Source of the DNA: Purpureocillium takamizusanense
Taxonomy: Eukaryota > Ascomycota > Sordariomycetes > Hypocreales > Ophiocordycipitaceae
Reading direction: 5' to 3'
Assembly (NCBI RefSeq): GCF_022605165.1
Contig: NC_063070.1
Coordinates: 1,922,001 to 1,986,000, forward strand
Length of the DNA stretch: 64,000 nt
The notes beneath the pieces were generated by a model. The model was given only the letters and a program-made list of their open reading frames with translations. It searched no databases and was not told the DNA's origin. Both the position numbers and the translations under genes were made by a program. Below, in pieces: positions 36,546 through 48,888 of this stretch. The first letter of the stretch is position 1; every line of letters begins with the position of its first letter.

Positions 36546-36801
36546 GGGCCTATGTTCACGCTACTCGGCACACACTGCGATCAAACGTAAGTATAATAAG
36601 ACCGCCGCCAAGGAACGAGCGTAGGTCCATCGCGTACGCCGTAGACACAGGACTCTCTCTCGCCTTTGCCTGACCCTGAGCCAGCCTTTGGTTGCTTGCC
36701 TGCTTGCCTGCTTGCTTCTGCGTGACGCGCACCCACCTATCGAGATACAAACTACTACCACCGTCATCATCTGTGTGATTAGTGATCCGTGATTGATCAC
36801 C

Positions 36802-37645
36802 ATGCCGCTCACCCTCACCACCATCCTCACCCTCGCCGTCTCCCTCTCCCTCTCCTTCACCCCTACCACCCTCGCACAAACCGCCTCAACCACAGCAGCA
36901 GCAGCAGCCACTACGACGACCATCGCCAACGGCGTCCTCCCGTCCTCCGTCCCCGACTCCTGCCAGCGCTGCCTCGCCGCCGCCCTCGCCACCTCGTGCC
37001 CGGGCGACGTCCCCGCGCCGCGCTACAAGAGCGACTGCCTGTGCTCCGTCCGCGGGCCCGCCTGGAGCGCCGTCGCCGCCTGCCTCCGCGACGACGCCGT
37101 CCCGGCCACCGGGTGCCGCGGGCACGCCGCCGAGGTCGTGCGCGTCTACGCAGACCGCTGTGCCCAGTTCCATCAGCCCTGGTGCGTCGTCGGCGCCGAT
37201 GACCCTGTCGGCAAAGTCGTCGTGAGTCTGGCGCCGGGAATTGTTTGCACGGGGACCCGCAGGTGAGTCGGTGCGAGGGCGGCGAGCTATGTTATGATGG
37301 TGGGATGGATGGCCTTGGAGCGCGCGCACACGGTGCTGATGGATGTTGATACATAGCCCGACGAGCATCCCCGGCTCTGCAACTCGGTCAGCGACCGCCA
37401 CGGACACTGCCAGCAATGCGTCCTCAACCGACAACGCCAGTACCGCCTCAGGGACCGTGACGTCTGCCTCGTCCGCCGCCTCGATGACGCCTACGACAAG
37501 CCCCGTGACTAGTGGAGGCACCGGCACCAACACCGCGTCGACTTCCGCGCCTACGTCCACCGCCGGTGCCGCCCTCCTCTCACCACGCATCGTCGACACG
37601 CATCTCATCGCCGCAATCTTTGCTGCCATTGCGGGCGTTATGTAG
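36802..37645 (+). CDS. GPI-anchored Cys-rich, Ser/Thr-rich surface protein
   Basis: Exons 36802-37262 and 37357-37645 join (GTGAGT...TAG, 94-nt intron) to give 249 aa. The N-terminal signal peptide ends near TTLAQ. Residues about 50-150 carry ten Cys, including SCQRC, DCLC and paired single Cys, in a CFEM-like but not canonical pattern. A long Ser/Thr/Ala stalk (TSASSAASMTPTTSPVTSGG) and a C-terminal hydrophobic tail (THLIAAIFAAIAGVM) predict a GPI anchor. It is likely a wall or plasma-membrane surface protein; CFEM relatives act in haem uptake, adhesion or host interaction. A repeat of GCTTGCCT units lies just upstream (about 36688-36720). Confidence 0.8.
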
Positions 37646-37922
37646 GGGACTGGGGAGGGGGGGAGAAATTACCCAGTGCGGAACCGTGACGGGATGTCAA
37701 GATGCTTTCATGTAACCTGTGTCCAGGCTGTATCCGTACATGTCTTTTCGTAACTCATCCAACTGCGCCTCCGCTACTAGTATACATGCAAAACACCGGC
37801 TGGCCGTGCGCTGGGCCCGAGCCAGAGGGTATCTATTGGCAAAACGAAAGGAAACAAAAAGTGCAAGGCCGACGCGCTGTTCGTGCTCTTGGTTTCGCCC
37901 CACCACAGCGTCCGCTGCGGCA

Positions 37923-40900
37923 TTATGGCCTCAGCGTCTCGTCGCCCTCCTCCCCCTCGTCGCCGCTGACGTCCATGTCTCCGTCGCTCAGCTCGCCCCG
38001 CGCCGCCTTTCGCGCCAGGTCCCGCTCCGTGTATATCTCCTTCTTCCGCGTCTCCGCCTGCTGCAGACAGTCCACATACGTGCGGAACTTGACAATCTCC
38101 CGCAGCAGGTACGCGCTCTTGCGCTCCCAGTTGGCCATCGCCTTGCCCGCGTTGTGGCCTCTGGGCGTGAAGGCGAGGAGCATCGGGCTTCGTAGCTTGT
38201 TGTGCTCCTGGAGGTCCTTCTCGATGCTCCTGACGTAGGCGCTCAGCGTCTCCAGCTGCTCCGCCTCGGCTGCGGTGCTCGGCCGGATGCTCTGCGTCGG
38301 CGGCGTCCACTCGGCGATGTGGACGCGGTCCCCGGGCAGCTTGCCCCGCCCGCTGTTGTTGGTGAATGTCCCCGCGACATGGTCGAAGCTCGAGCCGCGG
38401 AAGCTGCCGCTGGCCGCGCTCGACTTCCTGGCGTGGTGGGCAGCGCTGCTATCCGGCCGCGAGCCCATGCCGCCGCCGCCGCCGCCGGTGAGCGACGCCG
38501 TCGACTCGTTGATGGCGCTGACAAGGGCGTTATTGGCGATGGCCTCGCTCCACCCGTACTCGATGTTGCTTATCCCACCGACCAGCGGGTGCGTACTGAG
38601 GCGCGCGCTCCAGTAGTTGGCCGTGTTGACGAACTCGCGCATGATCTCGGGCGTGCCAACCTGGAACAGGTGGACCGCGCCCGTCGGCAAGCTCAGGGCC
38701 CACACGTGGGGCCTCGTCCTCGAGTATCCCGGCGACGGAAGTGCCGACGCCAGCGTCAGGCGCAGGTTGAAGGTGCCCAGGCTGAGAGCCTTGTCCTGCC
38801 AGTTGCCGCCGCCCACGGGCCCGTTGGGCTTGCCCCCCGCGCCCCGTCCGCGGTTCTTGACGCGCTGCGACTTGGTGGCGAAGAGCGAGAAGAGGCTCAT
38901 CTGCCCCTTCTGGATGACGGCAAAGACCTCAACCCAGTTGCGCTCCTTGGCGCGCTTTCCCACGCCGTCCAAGTGGTGCTTATGCATCACCATGCCCTCC
39001 TTGACCCACGGCGGGCCGGCGAGCTCCAGCGACTCGTCCTCCAGCAGCTGCGTCGACAGGTCGGCACTCAGAAGCGAGGGCGCGTCGTCGCCATGCGCGG
39101 CATCCTCGTCGCGGAATATGGCCTGGCTTAGCGCGTTGGCGAAGCCAATCGATTGCTGATAGTCGCCGCGGGGCATCGTGCCAAACGAGTCTTGCGACAT
39201 GGAGCCCTGCGTCCGGCCGAGCGAGTAGCGGCTCCACGTCGCCGATGACATGGCCGGGCTCCATACCGAGTTGCCGTCGTCGAAGCTCGTGCGGCTGGAT
39301 GAGAAGCCGTTGCGTCCGATACCGGGTCGTGAGCGGCTTTTGGACGCCCACCGCGAGGCGCTTGTGCGGCTGCCGTCGGCCACGCGTCCACGGGACGACA
39401 GCTGCGTCTCCGAGGGCGCCTTGCTCAGCACGCTGGGGCTCCGCTTCAGCATACCCATGACGGACAGCCCGCTCTGGGACGGGGCGACGCCGGGCGCCCT
39501 GTCGGGCTCCGCGCCGAACAGGGGCAGTCTCTCATCGCGGATGGAAGCGTAGATGGCCTTGAGCACAAACTCCACCTGCTCCTCCCACGCTCGCCTGTGG
39601 CCGTGAAACGGCGCCCTCACCAGAGGGCCGGCGTCGTCGCCATTGCGCGACTCGGAGCGGGGCGGCGGGCGCAAGGAGCGTCTGCGGCTGGAGCGGTCCA
39701 GGTCAGGTGAATCGCGGCCGTGCTCACTCAGCAGGGCGTTCTTTTCCGGCAGTATGCTGGGGCGCATAAAAGCATCAGGCGCCGACTCGTGTACCGCCTG
39801 TGTAATCGTCGTCATGGTGTTCTTGATGAACTGGCTGCGTGTCATCTTTTGTTCGATGTCGGCTAGATGCAGATCTGTGTTGAGTAGCATAATGGAGTAA
39901 CAAATCATGTGAATCACGTCTGGCCATGCGTCAGTATCGGTTTAGCAGCGAGGAAGAGGGAACAGCGGACCTGTCGCCTTGAATCCGTGTCGAGGGTTGC
40001 ACTCGCACCAGCGCTTGGAAAAGGCTACGAGAATGCGGTCGACCTGCTGGGTCTCGGCGCGCAGCACCAGACGGCCGCAGACGCTCCGCAGCGCCGCCAG
40101 AATGCTGTGGTCCTGGAAGTCGTACAGCTCCATGTACGCCTGCAGCGTCCGCTGGCGGACCGGACCCTCCTCTCCCATCCAGGAGGCCGCCTTGTCCTTT
40201 TGGATGAAGTCTTCGCCACCGTCAAAGATCTGCTGTGCCTTTTGCCGGTCGTCCGCCGTCGGGTCGCCCACGACGAACTCGGGCTCGTCGAGTGACTTGT
40301 AGGATTGCATCGACTTCAGCGTCGCGAGCCCCTTGCCGCTGGGTTCGGGCGCGCCCTCGACGAGGACGCTGGGCGGCGCGCTCGGGGCCGTCTTGTAGTC
40401 CGTCTCGGTCGAGCCGGACGCGAAGCTTGCGATCCGGACGCCCTCCATTGGCAATCCGAGGTTGGGCCGGCTAGGATCGCGGTCGGCGTCTGCGACAGGC
40501 GACTTTTTGGCACGAACGGTCGCGTCCGGGTCTGCGTCCGTCGAGCGAGCCGCGGAAGTCGAAGAGGCACTTGCGGGGTCCTGAGCGGTGCCGACGTCTC
40601 GAGCTTTCCTGCGGCGTTGGTGGGGCGAATGCGCCTCGTTGTCGCTGGCTCCATCGAGGTCGAGGAAGGAGTTGTTCCTGGTTTCAAATGCCTTCGGGGG
40701 CCGCTGAGGGGTGGGCAGTGCTTCAGCCTCGCCGGTCCGCGCCCCCTGCGCCCCAGAATCGACCGTTCTAATGCGGGCGTTCGGGCCGGGCTCATAGTCC
40801 GGCGAAAACTCTCGCTTGAATTCTTGTCTGCCAGGTGTTCCATCCTGCGATCCATCTGCGGTAGAGCTTGTCGCGTCCGTAAGGGGCGACGATGTCGCCA

Positions 40901-42338
40901 CGCCGGCGAGACCCAGTCCTGTCGCACTCGAGCCCTCGAGATACGGATTCATCACGTTGCGCAGACTGCTCGTCGGACTGTCGTGGGCGACTGCGGACGC
41001 CTCTCTGACACGCAGGGTGAGCTGGTCTAGGGGCGGCATCGGCGGAGCCGCCTCCGCGGGCGACACCTCGTCCACAATCGACTTCTTCCGGCGGCGGAAA
41101 AAAGACGACGTCTTCTTTTGCAGAGGTGGGTGATGCGAATGCGACGACGACGTGTCCCTCGACGGAGGGGCCGTGGCCGCCTTGGCCTGCTGCTGCTGCT
41201 GCCGAGCCTTGTCGTGCGACCGCTGATCCAGAGCGGCGCCGTTGGACGTTGAGTTATTGTTGCTGCTGTTCTTGGACGATCCACCGCCAAAGACGCGTCT
41301 GAAGAAGCCTGGCCTCTCTTTTGTCTGCGCAGGGACGGACACAGGAGGATCGGCATCCTTGGACTTGCCGTAACCGACACTTGGGGCGGGCGCCGAGTCG
41401 TGCTCGCTGGCCACGGCAGGCGCTGCCGCCGCCGCCGCCGACGTCGTCCGCTTACTACGCGCCGAGACGCTCTTCAGCGACCGGCTCGTGCTCCGCCGAC
41501 GCTCGAGCTTACGCCCGTCGACCGACTCAGGCACCGCCGGAGGACGAATCGGCAGGTTCGAGGGCTCACGGCGTGGCCCGCTGGGGACGGTAGGGTTCGG
41601 GGCGGCGCTGTAATAGTCGTCGTCGTCCATGGGGACAAAGGTCTCTGGGAAGTCGACGCGGAAGGGAGAAGAGGCGGGCACCTGGTGAAGCTGACCGCCG
41701 CGGGAGTGTGGTGGGGACATGTCGAAGCTGGCGGAGCGTCTCGCACGACGCTGGTGACGCTGGCCAGCGACGCTGGGCGGGTATCCGGCGTCGAAGCTGG
41801 CGCTGCTGCTGCTCTTGCTGCTGTGGCGGCCTCTCGTGTGCGCGCTGCGCGGAGGGGTCGCGCCGGGCTGGGTACGATACGACGGCTCCCGGAGACTGTT
41901 GAGGCGGGTGAACTGGCCCTGGAAGTTGACGGAGCCGCTGTTGCTGCGGCGGCTGCGCGAGTTATGGTTCGAGTAGCGGCTCGAGTCGTCGGGGATCTCG
42001 GCGTCGGAGCTGTACGAGTGCTCGTGGCCCCGACCGTTGGCGGCGGCGCCGGGGCCGTACGATCGGGCGCCGCCGTTGGGCCAGCGTCTGGTGGAGGGAT
42101 ACTCGTCGCGGGCGCCTGAGTCGTAGGGGGCCGATCCCGCGACGTTGTTGCCGGGGCTGAGTGGCCCGTGATCCTGTTTCTGGGCGAGGGAGAACTGATC
42201 GAGCGACAGGAGCATGTTGGCGACGAGGGAGTCGCGCGTCACATCGCGAGGCGACAGCGAGAGGTCATGGGAGTCGCGGTTCCTGGGGTCGGCGGCGGGT
42301 GAGGGCTGCGGCGGATGGATCTGACCGGAGAGGTCCAT
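37923..42338 (-). CDS. Sec7-PH domain ArfGEF (Syt1/Yel1-like)
   Basis: Two exons, 42338-39971 and 39919-37923, join across a 51-nt intron to give 1454 aa. The first 650 residues are Ser/Pro/Arg-rich and disordered, with poly-Gln and poly-Ala tracts. The Sec7 domain (about residues 680-880) contains the glutamic-finger segment RAETQQVDRIL, RWCECNP and, after the splice, ICYSIMLLNTDLH. These are the surfaces that displace GDP from Arf GTPases. A PH domain follows near residues 1090-1230 (WVKEGMVMHKHHLDG...RNWVEVFAVIQKG). A helical segment with EIVKFRTYVDCLQQAE and an acidic C-terminus end the protein. It should act on Arf at membranes in vesicle traffic or polarised growth. The splice falls inside the Sec7 domain. 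Confidence 0.9.
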
Positions 42339-45264
42339 TTCGTCGGGACTCTGCCGTGCAATAAAAAGAAAGCATTGGCGCCGAGGCGCGGACGGGTCGC
42401 TGCAGACGGCAGGCAGGCAGAGACAGCGGCAAAGCGCGCGCCCGGGGCGGGCGGTACGTACGTACGTACGTACAGTACTCTTGGTGCGGACACGGGGGCG
42501 CTGGGGGCGGTCGGTCGGTCAGTCGGTCGGGTATGCGAGCTGGATCAACAAAAAAAATCTGGCACTGGGCGTGGCGGCGGTGCGGCTCCGCTCGAACGCC
42601 TTTTGCGATGCGTTGGGCGCGGAAGGGGAGGGGGCGCCGCCGGGCACGACTGTGACTGCGGCCGTCGAGGCGTGATGGGAGACCAAGGCAGCAGACAAGC
42701 GAAACGGGGGCCGAATGGCGATCGTGTTGGTCGTGGCGTGGCGTGCGGGTGGCAAGGTGCCTTCCTGCGGGCGTGCTGGTGAAGCTGCAAGGGGAGGGGG
42801 CGGGAGGGCTCGCTCGGGAGCTGGAGGCTTGTCGTGCCCTGCCGGCGAGATCCTCTCCTCTGCGGGAGCCGGTGCGAAGGAGGGTCGCTGTTTCGTTCGG
42901 GGGTTCAGGGCCTCATCAGCCGGTACCGACGCCGACGCAGATGGCAATGTGAATTGCGGCGAGGCGCGTCGTCGTTTCTTCTGCGGGCGCCGTGCTCGCG
43001 GGCGAGGATAGGATTTGGTGTCTTGGGTCTCCTGAATGGCGGCGGTAGGGACGGACCTATGCAATTTGATTTTCCAGCGGCCACGCTACGCTGCATGCAG
43101 TGCTAGCGCCTCCGCTCTCGCGCCAGGGGTAACTTACAGATGGATGGCCTGCCAGGGATCGGGCCAAAGAAAGATGGGGGGGGCACGTCGATAGAGTGCA
43201 AAGAATCGTGATGCCTGGCAATGTCTGTCTGGTTGTGACACCTCTCACCATCAACCGAGTACGTAACTACCAGGGGATTCCCACTGACCAACCCGCGTCC
43301 GCCTGCACCTCAGAAATGCAACCGATGCTGCGCTGTCGGCACGCACCCACTCACCGCAGCATCGTACCTTAGTACACCTAGTATGCACACACGGGTGGGA
43401 AAGTACGTGTAGGCAGGCGCACGCGCACGGGCTCGCTCTCGGAGCGGAAACATGGATGAGCAAACACCTGAGCAGCGCGGCCGTCTTGAAACGCTCGCTA
43501 TTATGCAGGCATGCATCGGGCGTGCATCAGAGTTCAGGCCCGCATGCAGGTGCCTGCCACTGCTACGACGTAACCTACACGTACTACTGCGACGTCTGTC
43601 CGCCAAGCGTGCGTTGTGGCGGCCTGGGGTGCACGACGTGGTGACACGGCCTCGTGTGCAATGCAACTGGAATCCCCCCCCCTTGTTGGGCAATCACTGT
43701 ACGGAGTACCTGTCTGCAGTCTCACATTTTTGGGCAGTCAAGAGAGAGAGAGACAGAGTGAGTGAGTAGGTGTGTGAGACTGTCACGCCCTCCCCAAACC
43801 GTGCCTCATTATTCGCGGCACGTGCAAATGACGCTCGGCGATGCGATCGGTGAGCTCTGAGGTGGCTCGCCTCACACGCTCTCAGTGGCCAACCCCTATT
43901 CCAAGCGCCACCAGGGAACAGGGGTTCGGCCGGCTGGCGTGAACCCTTTTTATAGGTGCAAGGTACCTTTAGCAACTACTGTACTGTGCTGCACGTACGA
44001 AGTACCGTCTGTTCGTTGCGTTTCGTGAGCCAGGGGACGAGATGTTTGTTAGGCGGGGTGCGCTTCACGCAGTGACTACCTTATCCACGGCACATCCATC
44101 TCCTGACCGCAAGCGGGCCGCCCAGCTCGACTCGGTTTGCGACCATGGGCAATGCCTAAGCAAGCGAGCAAATGCACGCCACCTTTTTGCCTACAGCACC
44201 ATGACACACACACACACACACTGGCTGGCCTGCTATCATACGTTCGTACGTATATCGCATTCGCATCGTCTTCGGGCTCTCCCCGCCGTTCGGCCACCCG
44301 CAGCAGTGGAAACGTTAGCCTCCGGTGAGCGACGCCCCCTGATTTCGCCACGCATCCCGGTACATCAGTCTCGTCTCATCGTCCTGGTCCCCCGCACGTC
44401 TGACAAGGCCGTTGCTGCGATGCATTCATCGCGGCGCCGCGGCCTCTTCAGGAACTCGTTGCGAGCCCTTTGTTGCAAGCCGCCGCACACGTGTATACAT
44501 ATACAGTACGACGGCGGTGTTCGTTGGACGGAGAGCCCGGCATATGTAATTCAACATGGCCCTCGCCGTTGGGCCGCCTGCTCCAGACCAGTCCCGACGC
44601 ACGCAATGAGCAGCCAACGGCCGTGTCGCGTGCCCTCCTCATTGTTCACCCACCGTACCGGGCTTCGTTTCTCGCGGTCGCGACGTTTCATCATCGTCAT
44701 CCTATGTATGTAGACAACGCATATCTTAGTCGCGAAACACTGGATGGCTGCCTGGCGTTTGCCTGGCCTTTGGCACTTCCACTGTCCTCGACTGTCCTCT
44801 CGCCGCCGCTCTCCGCCAGAGGCCCGCCCGGCCCCCGCCAGCCAGCACCGGGACGGATCGGGGCTCCAGTGGGGGGCCGCCGATATATTACCCAGCACAC
44901 CGCGCGGGCGCATAGTATCTGTGGAACGGTGCGCAGCCTCGAGACCTATGAGAGATGTAATGTGGCTCCCAACTGTGGAGTCGGCTCCCTTTTGCCACTG
45001 GAGCCACATACATCTCAACAGTATCCATGGGCAGACAGGCTGCCGTCGGGGGAGTCGTAGCTCCCCTTGTCATGCTCATTTCGCGACGTTGCAAAGGTTG
45101 GTCTTTGCGCCTGCTAACTAACGTACTTCGTAGTTGCAAAGCCCGGGCCAGCCAACTGATTTACGAGCTCAACCCCCACCAGCCCAACATCATCTATCGG
45201 TTTTAGATACCAACGTACTGCATACCCGTCAACTTGACTTGGTAGTACGACGAAGCATCCATCG
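42339..45264. other. Long intergenic region with microsatellites
   Basis: This holds the promoter of the Sec7 gene and the 3' flank of the DUF4863 gene. Simple repeats are GTAC units (42454-42473), a GA run (about 43740-43765) and a CA run (44204-44221). Long overlapping frames (for example 44042-44713, plus) have the composition of non-coding GC-rich DNA, and I do not call them. Confidence 0.45.
42454..42473. repeat. GTAC tetranucleotide repeat
   Basis: Five tandem, self-complementary GTAC units about 115 bp upstream of the Sec7 gene start. Confidence 0.9.
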
Positions 45265-45987
45265 TCACACGCAGTGCGGCTGCGCCATCTCGGGCGTCGC
45301 CTCGTACGAAATCCTCCCCGCCGGCAGAAAGAACAGCGCCACCAGCCTCCCGCCCCGGGCCTCCGGGTAGTGGTGCGTCCCCGGTCCCGGCGACGTCCAC
45401 CCGGCGCCCTGCCAGCCCTGCATGCCCTTGAGCTCCGCCCCCTCGTCCAGCGCCACCACGCAGTTGATCTCCCCGTATGGGTGCTGGTGGTACTGCCCGC
45501 GCAGCACGCCGTCCCCGTCCCCGTCCTTGTCCCCGTCCTCGTCCTCGACCTTGGTCCCCTCCTCGACGACGACGCCGCCGTCCATGTACACCGTCGTGAT
45601 GCTCAGAAAGTGCGTCCGCTCCGTCGGCGGCGATATCCGGCCCCGCCGGTAGTGCGGGCCCGCGATCTCCGTCTCGGCGACCCACCCCTCGGCGAGGCCC
45701 TGCTTGATGTACGCGCAAAAGTCGTCGTAGTACGCGTTGCCCGGCCCGTAGTCGCGGTTCAGCCTCGTCTCGAGGTCCTTGCCCGGTGTTCTGGTCCGCG
45801 GCCCCCATTATCATCCCATCATCAGCCGCGACTCCTCTCACGCCTCCGCCCCCCCCCCTCTCCCTCTTTGAGTTAACACTTACAGATTCTTGACCTCGTC
45901 AAAGAACTCGGCACATCGCGACACAAACTTTTGGGCCGCCGGCCACTTGTCGAGATCCAGCACGGCGGCTTTGTCCGGCTTCGTCAT
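45265..45987 (-). CDS. DUF4863 protein, 4-hydroxylaminobenzoate lyase-like
   Basis: Exons 45987-45884 and 45790-45265 join across a 93-nt intron (GTAAGT...CCAG) to give 209 aa. The joined reading runs DEVKNLTPGKDLETRLNRDY without a break. The C-terminal half has the family's signature of a small cupin-like fold: QYHQHPYGEINCVV, DEGAELKGMQGWQGAGW, SPGPGTHHYPEARGG and FFLPAGRISYEATP. The HxHPxGE and THHYPE histidines and acidic residues could bind a metal. Known DUF4863 members (PnbB type) convert 4-hydroxylaminobenzoate to protocatechuate and ammonia in nitroaromatic breakdown. The substrate in this fungus is inferred only. There is an unusual Asp/Gly-rich insertion (VEDEDGDKDGDGDG). Confidence 0.82.
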
Positions 45988-46068
45988 TTTCACTTGCGGC
46001 GGCGTGCGGGGGCTCGTGGGACGGACGGACGGCCGAGTCGCCGGGGCCTAACAGCGGTCCAACTCCCA

Positions 46069-46075
46069 TTTTATA
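46069..46075 (-). promoter_or_regulatory. TATA box of the DUF4863 gene
   Basis: TATAAAA on the minus strand, about 82 bp upstream of the ATG at 45987. Confidence 0.5.
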
Positions 46076-46375
46076 GTCCGGGATCGAATGCTGTGTGCGG
46101 GGAACACGCCTGACAAGCACGTGGCTCTCGGCACATCGCATCGGTAACGCACGTACGTATTGGGATTCGAGCACCTCGCCCCATCATTGCTGCGTACCTG
46201 GATTGTCAGGGTCGAAAACAAGTAGACGCTACAGTACTTCTCGTACGCCTAGATATAGGCAAAACAGTTCTCCCAACGCCGTTCCCAGCAATGGGGTGCC
46301 ATCGCCATGGACGATTGCTGCTCCATGCGAAAGTCGGAACCACCCGCTGACCCACGCCGCCGGAGAGATGCTCAT

Positions 46376-47992
46376 CTAGATGGTCCCCGTGCGCACCACG
46401 CCACCCTCCGTCATTAGCATTGGTGGAATCTCGTGGGGGCTCTGGCCGTTCCTATACATCCACAGGCGACTCAGCTCCTTGACCTTGACCTCGCGCCTCT
46501 TGACCTTCCTGTCGGCCACGCCGTGGACCTCGACCGGGGTGCTGATGTCGCCGGACCCGAACCCCTGGGTGCCCGCGTACGAAATGTCAAACGCCTCCCG
46601 CGCGTTGTCCATGGCGGCGCCCTCCTTGCCCAGCTCAATCGCCTCCTCCATGAAGGCATTGTCCTCGTCGGCGCCCACAAACTTTCCCGTCTCTGGGTCT
46701 CGCTTCAGCGGAAACATGCCGTCGAGGTAGTGCTGGTTGAGCTGGTGCCCGCCGCGGCTGCTGGCGCGACTGAACAGGCGTCCCAGGAAGCGCGGCAGCT
46801 GCGGCGACCCGACACGGTTCGTCGCAAAGTGCAAGACGCCCCAGATTGCCACGAAGTCGGTGCTGTGGGCGTAGTGCTCGACGTGCCCAATGGCGCGGTC
46901 CTTGGCGGCCGACAAGGTGCGCGATGACGCGAGCGACGACTCGGTCGACAGTGGCGGCGGCGGTGGCGCCTGCGCCTGCCCCTTTCCATCTGCCTTTCCA
47001 TTCGCCTTGCGCCTCTCGACAGGACTGCTCGCGGCGCTGCTGAAACTCGTCTCCCTCATGATGGTAGCCATGGCCGCGCTCGGGTTGGACTGCGACAGGC
47101 TCTGGGAGATGGCGTGGCGGTGCGGGTTGTTGAAGTGGTTGGCCGCGTTGCCAAACGTGTACACCTCCAGCTTGGCCAGCAGGTCCTGAGGCGTCTCCTG
47201 CAGCAGCCAGTCCAGGACCAGGCCGCCCTCGATGCCCCCCTGCGAGTGCAGCACGAAGATGACCTTGGACTTGCTGGGGTCGTACAGCACGTCCCGCATG
47301 GTTCTGTACGCCCGGCGCACGTCGGCCGTCGCGTAGGTGAAGTTGCGCTGGACGAGGCATTCGATGACGTCGAAGATGATGCCGGAGGTGCGGTTGTGAA
47401 TGCCGAGCACGGGGCGTCCAAATGTGAGCGCCAGTCGGTTGAGGTTGTTCTTCATCCAGTGCTCGCTGCGACCAGCCGGTCATTAATAGCCATTGATGAT
47501 GGGCAGAGGAACGCAAACGAGCGTGGGCCAGACTCACCCAACCGCCACGCCGTTGAGAAACACCCACTGCTCATGCGCGTGCTCTGGCCGCTCTTGTGCG
47601 TATTTTTCGTCTGAGCGGTACGTGGTCTCCGACCCATTGAGCAGCTTGCACAGCGCCCAGTTGAGCGTCAGGAACGCGCCCACGGCCGCGGCCACCGTCC
47701 AGATGGGGAAGAAGATGCCGATCGGCAGCACGAGTATGAAGGCGAGCTGGAGAAGCACGAGGACAAAGTGCACGGCAATGCAAAAGAGGTTCGGCAGGCT
47801 GGGGTACAGCTCGTCGAGCTCGCCGGAGCCGCACGGGCGAACCGGCATGAGCACCCACGGCAGCGCCCAGATGTAGACGAAGAAGAAGTAGACGTCCTTG
47901 ACGAACAGCCGCCATGGCATGTCCGTGTAGCAGTAGTTGATGACGGCCGTGCCGCCAATCTGCGAGCGGTAGAACGCGGTGGCCCTGTCCAT
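46376..47992 (-). CDS. Membrane-associated alpha/beta-hydrolase-like protein
   Basis: Exons 47992-47538 and 47465-46376 join across a 72-nt intron; the splice reads GVAVGEHWMKNNLNR in frame. The product is 514 aa. Residues about 30-120 hold two or three hydrophobic segments (VYFFFVYIWALPWVLMPV and a Leu/Val-rich segment ending IGIFFPIW), so the enzyme is probably membrane-bound. A nucleophile elbow HSQGG, in the sequence IFVLHSQGGIEGGLVLDWLL, and FGNAANHF fit a lipase/DUF676-like hydrolase. The Ser/Pro-rich insertion (about residues 280-340) is probably disordered. A downstream HVEHYAHSTDFVAIWGVLHF supplies a plausible Asp/His pair. Its substrate is probably a lipid ester. The stop codon lies 388 bp upstream of the DUF4863 start, on the same strand. 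Confidence 0.82.
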
Positions 47993-48888
47993 GGTGGTGG
48001 TCGTCTCCCTGCCGGGCGTCTGTCTGCGAGAGGCACACGCTCAGCCCAGCGCGGCAGCCCGTCGTGGCAGGCGATTCTCATGCCTTTCTTATGTATAATC
48101 CCATAGCCGCACGCTTGGCATCATCACATGGGGGTGCGGTGCTGGTCAGCCACCCGGGGCTGAGTGTGCGCATCGCGACACCAGGTCAGCTGGCGCCGAT
48201 GGTTGGAGAAAGGGGCGTCATCTGGCCCAGCCGCTTGGCGTTGTTAGTCGAGCTAGCGGCGGTCAAAGGAACGACGGCAACGACGATCAATCGCGGCAGG
48301 AAGCAGCGCTGAACAAGACCCAACCAGCCACCCGTCAGCACCAGCGCGCGGCTGTGCAATTATTAGTGGCATCACGATGCGAGCTGCTCGACGGGAGGCG
48401 GGCTCTCGGACCGTGAAGACTGTGTGATTGGGTTGGTGCCTGGCCAGCGCCCCTCGACAGGCACGGCAGTGCGTGTGTGTGCGGGCGCGGGGGTGACAAG
48501 CCGAGCGATCGTGCGGGGTGATCCTGAAATAGCTTATTCTGCTGGGCAGAGCGAGCCCCGAGGGTCGAGTCGATGGCGAGGGCAGTCTTGAGCCTTGAAG
48601 GCTGAGAGAACCGAGCGCGGCATCAAATGCAGGCGAAAACGTTAGTACTTCGTATTTCGTGCAAGGACGGCGGCGGCCATAGACATGCGGACCGCGCCGT
48701 CCCTGGCGTCCACCGTCACACACACTTTCTGTCGGTGCACCGATTCTACAAGGAGGAGACTAGCAGTTGCTGCCGCCAAAGCTCGTGGCGAGATCCCCCC
48801 TAATTTGCCCAGTGTCTTGGCGGCTTTCGGCATCCCGATGAGCAGCTGGCCAAGGGCACGCCCTGGCGACCCAACAACAGTCATCGCA
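47993..48888. other. Intergenic region
   Basis: It holds the promoter of the hydrolase gene. An 80-codon minus-strand frame (48884-48642) lies just beyond the degenerate gene but has no recognisable feature. Confidence 0.4.

Noticed and set aside
44042..44713. 223-codon plus-strand frame starting with ATG
   Set aside because: It crosses the CA microsatellite, has no recognisable domain and its composition is unlike the confirmed proteins here.
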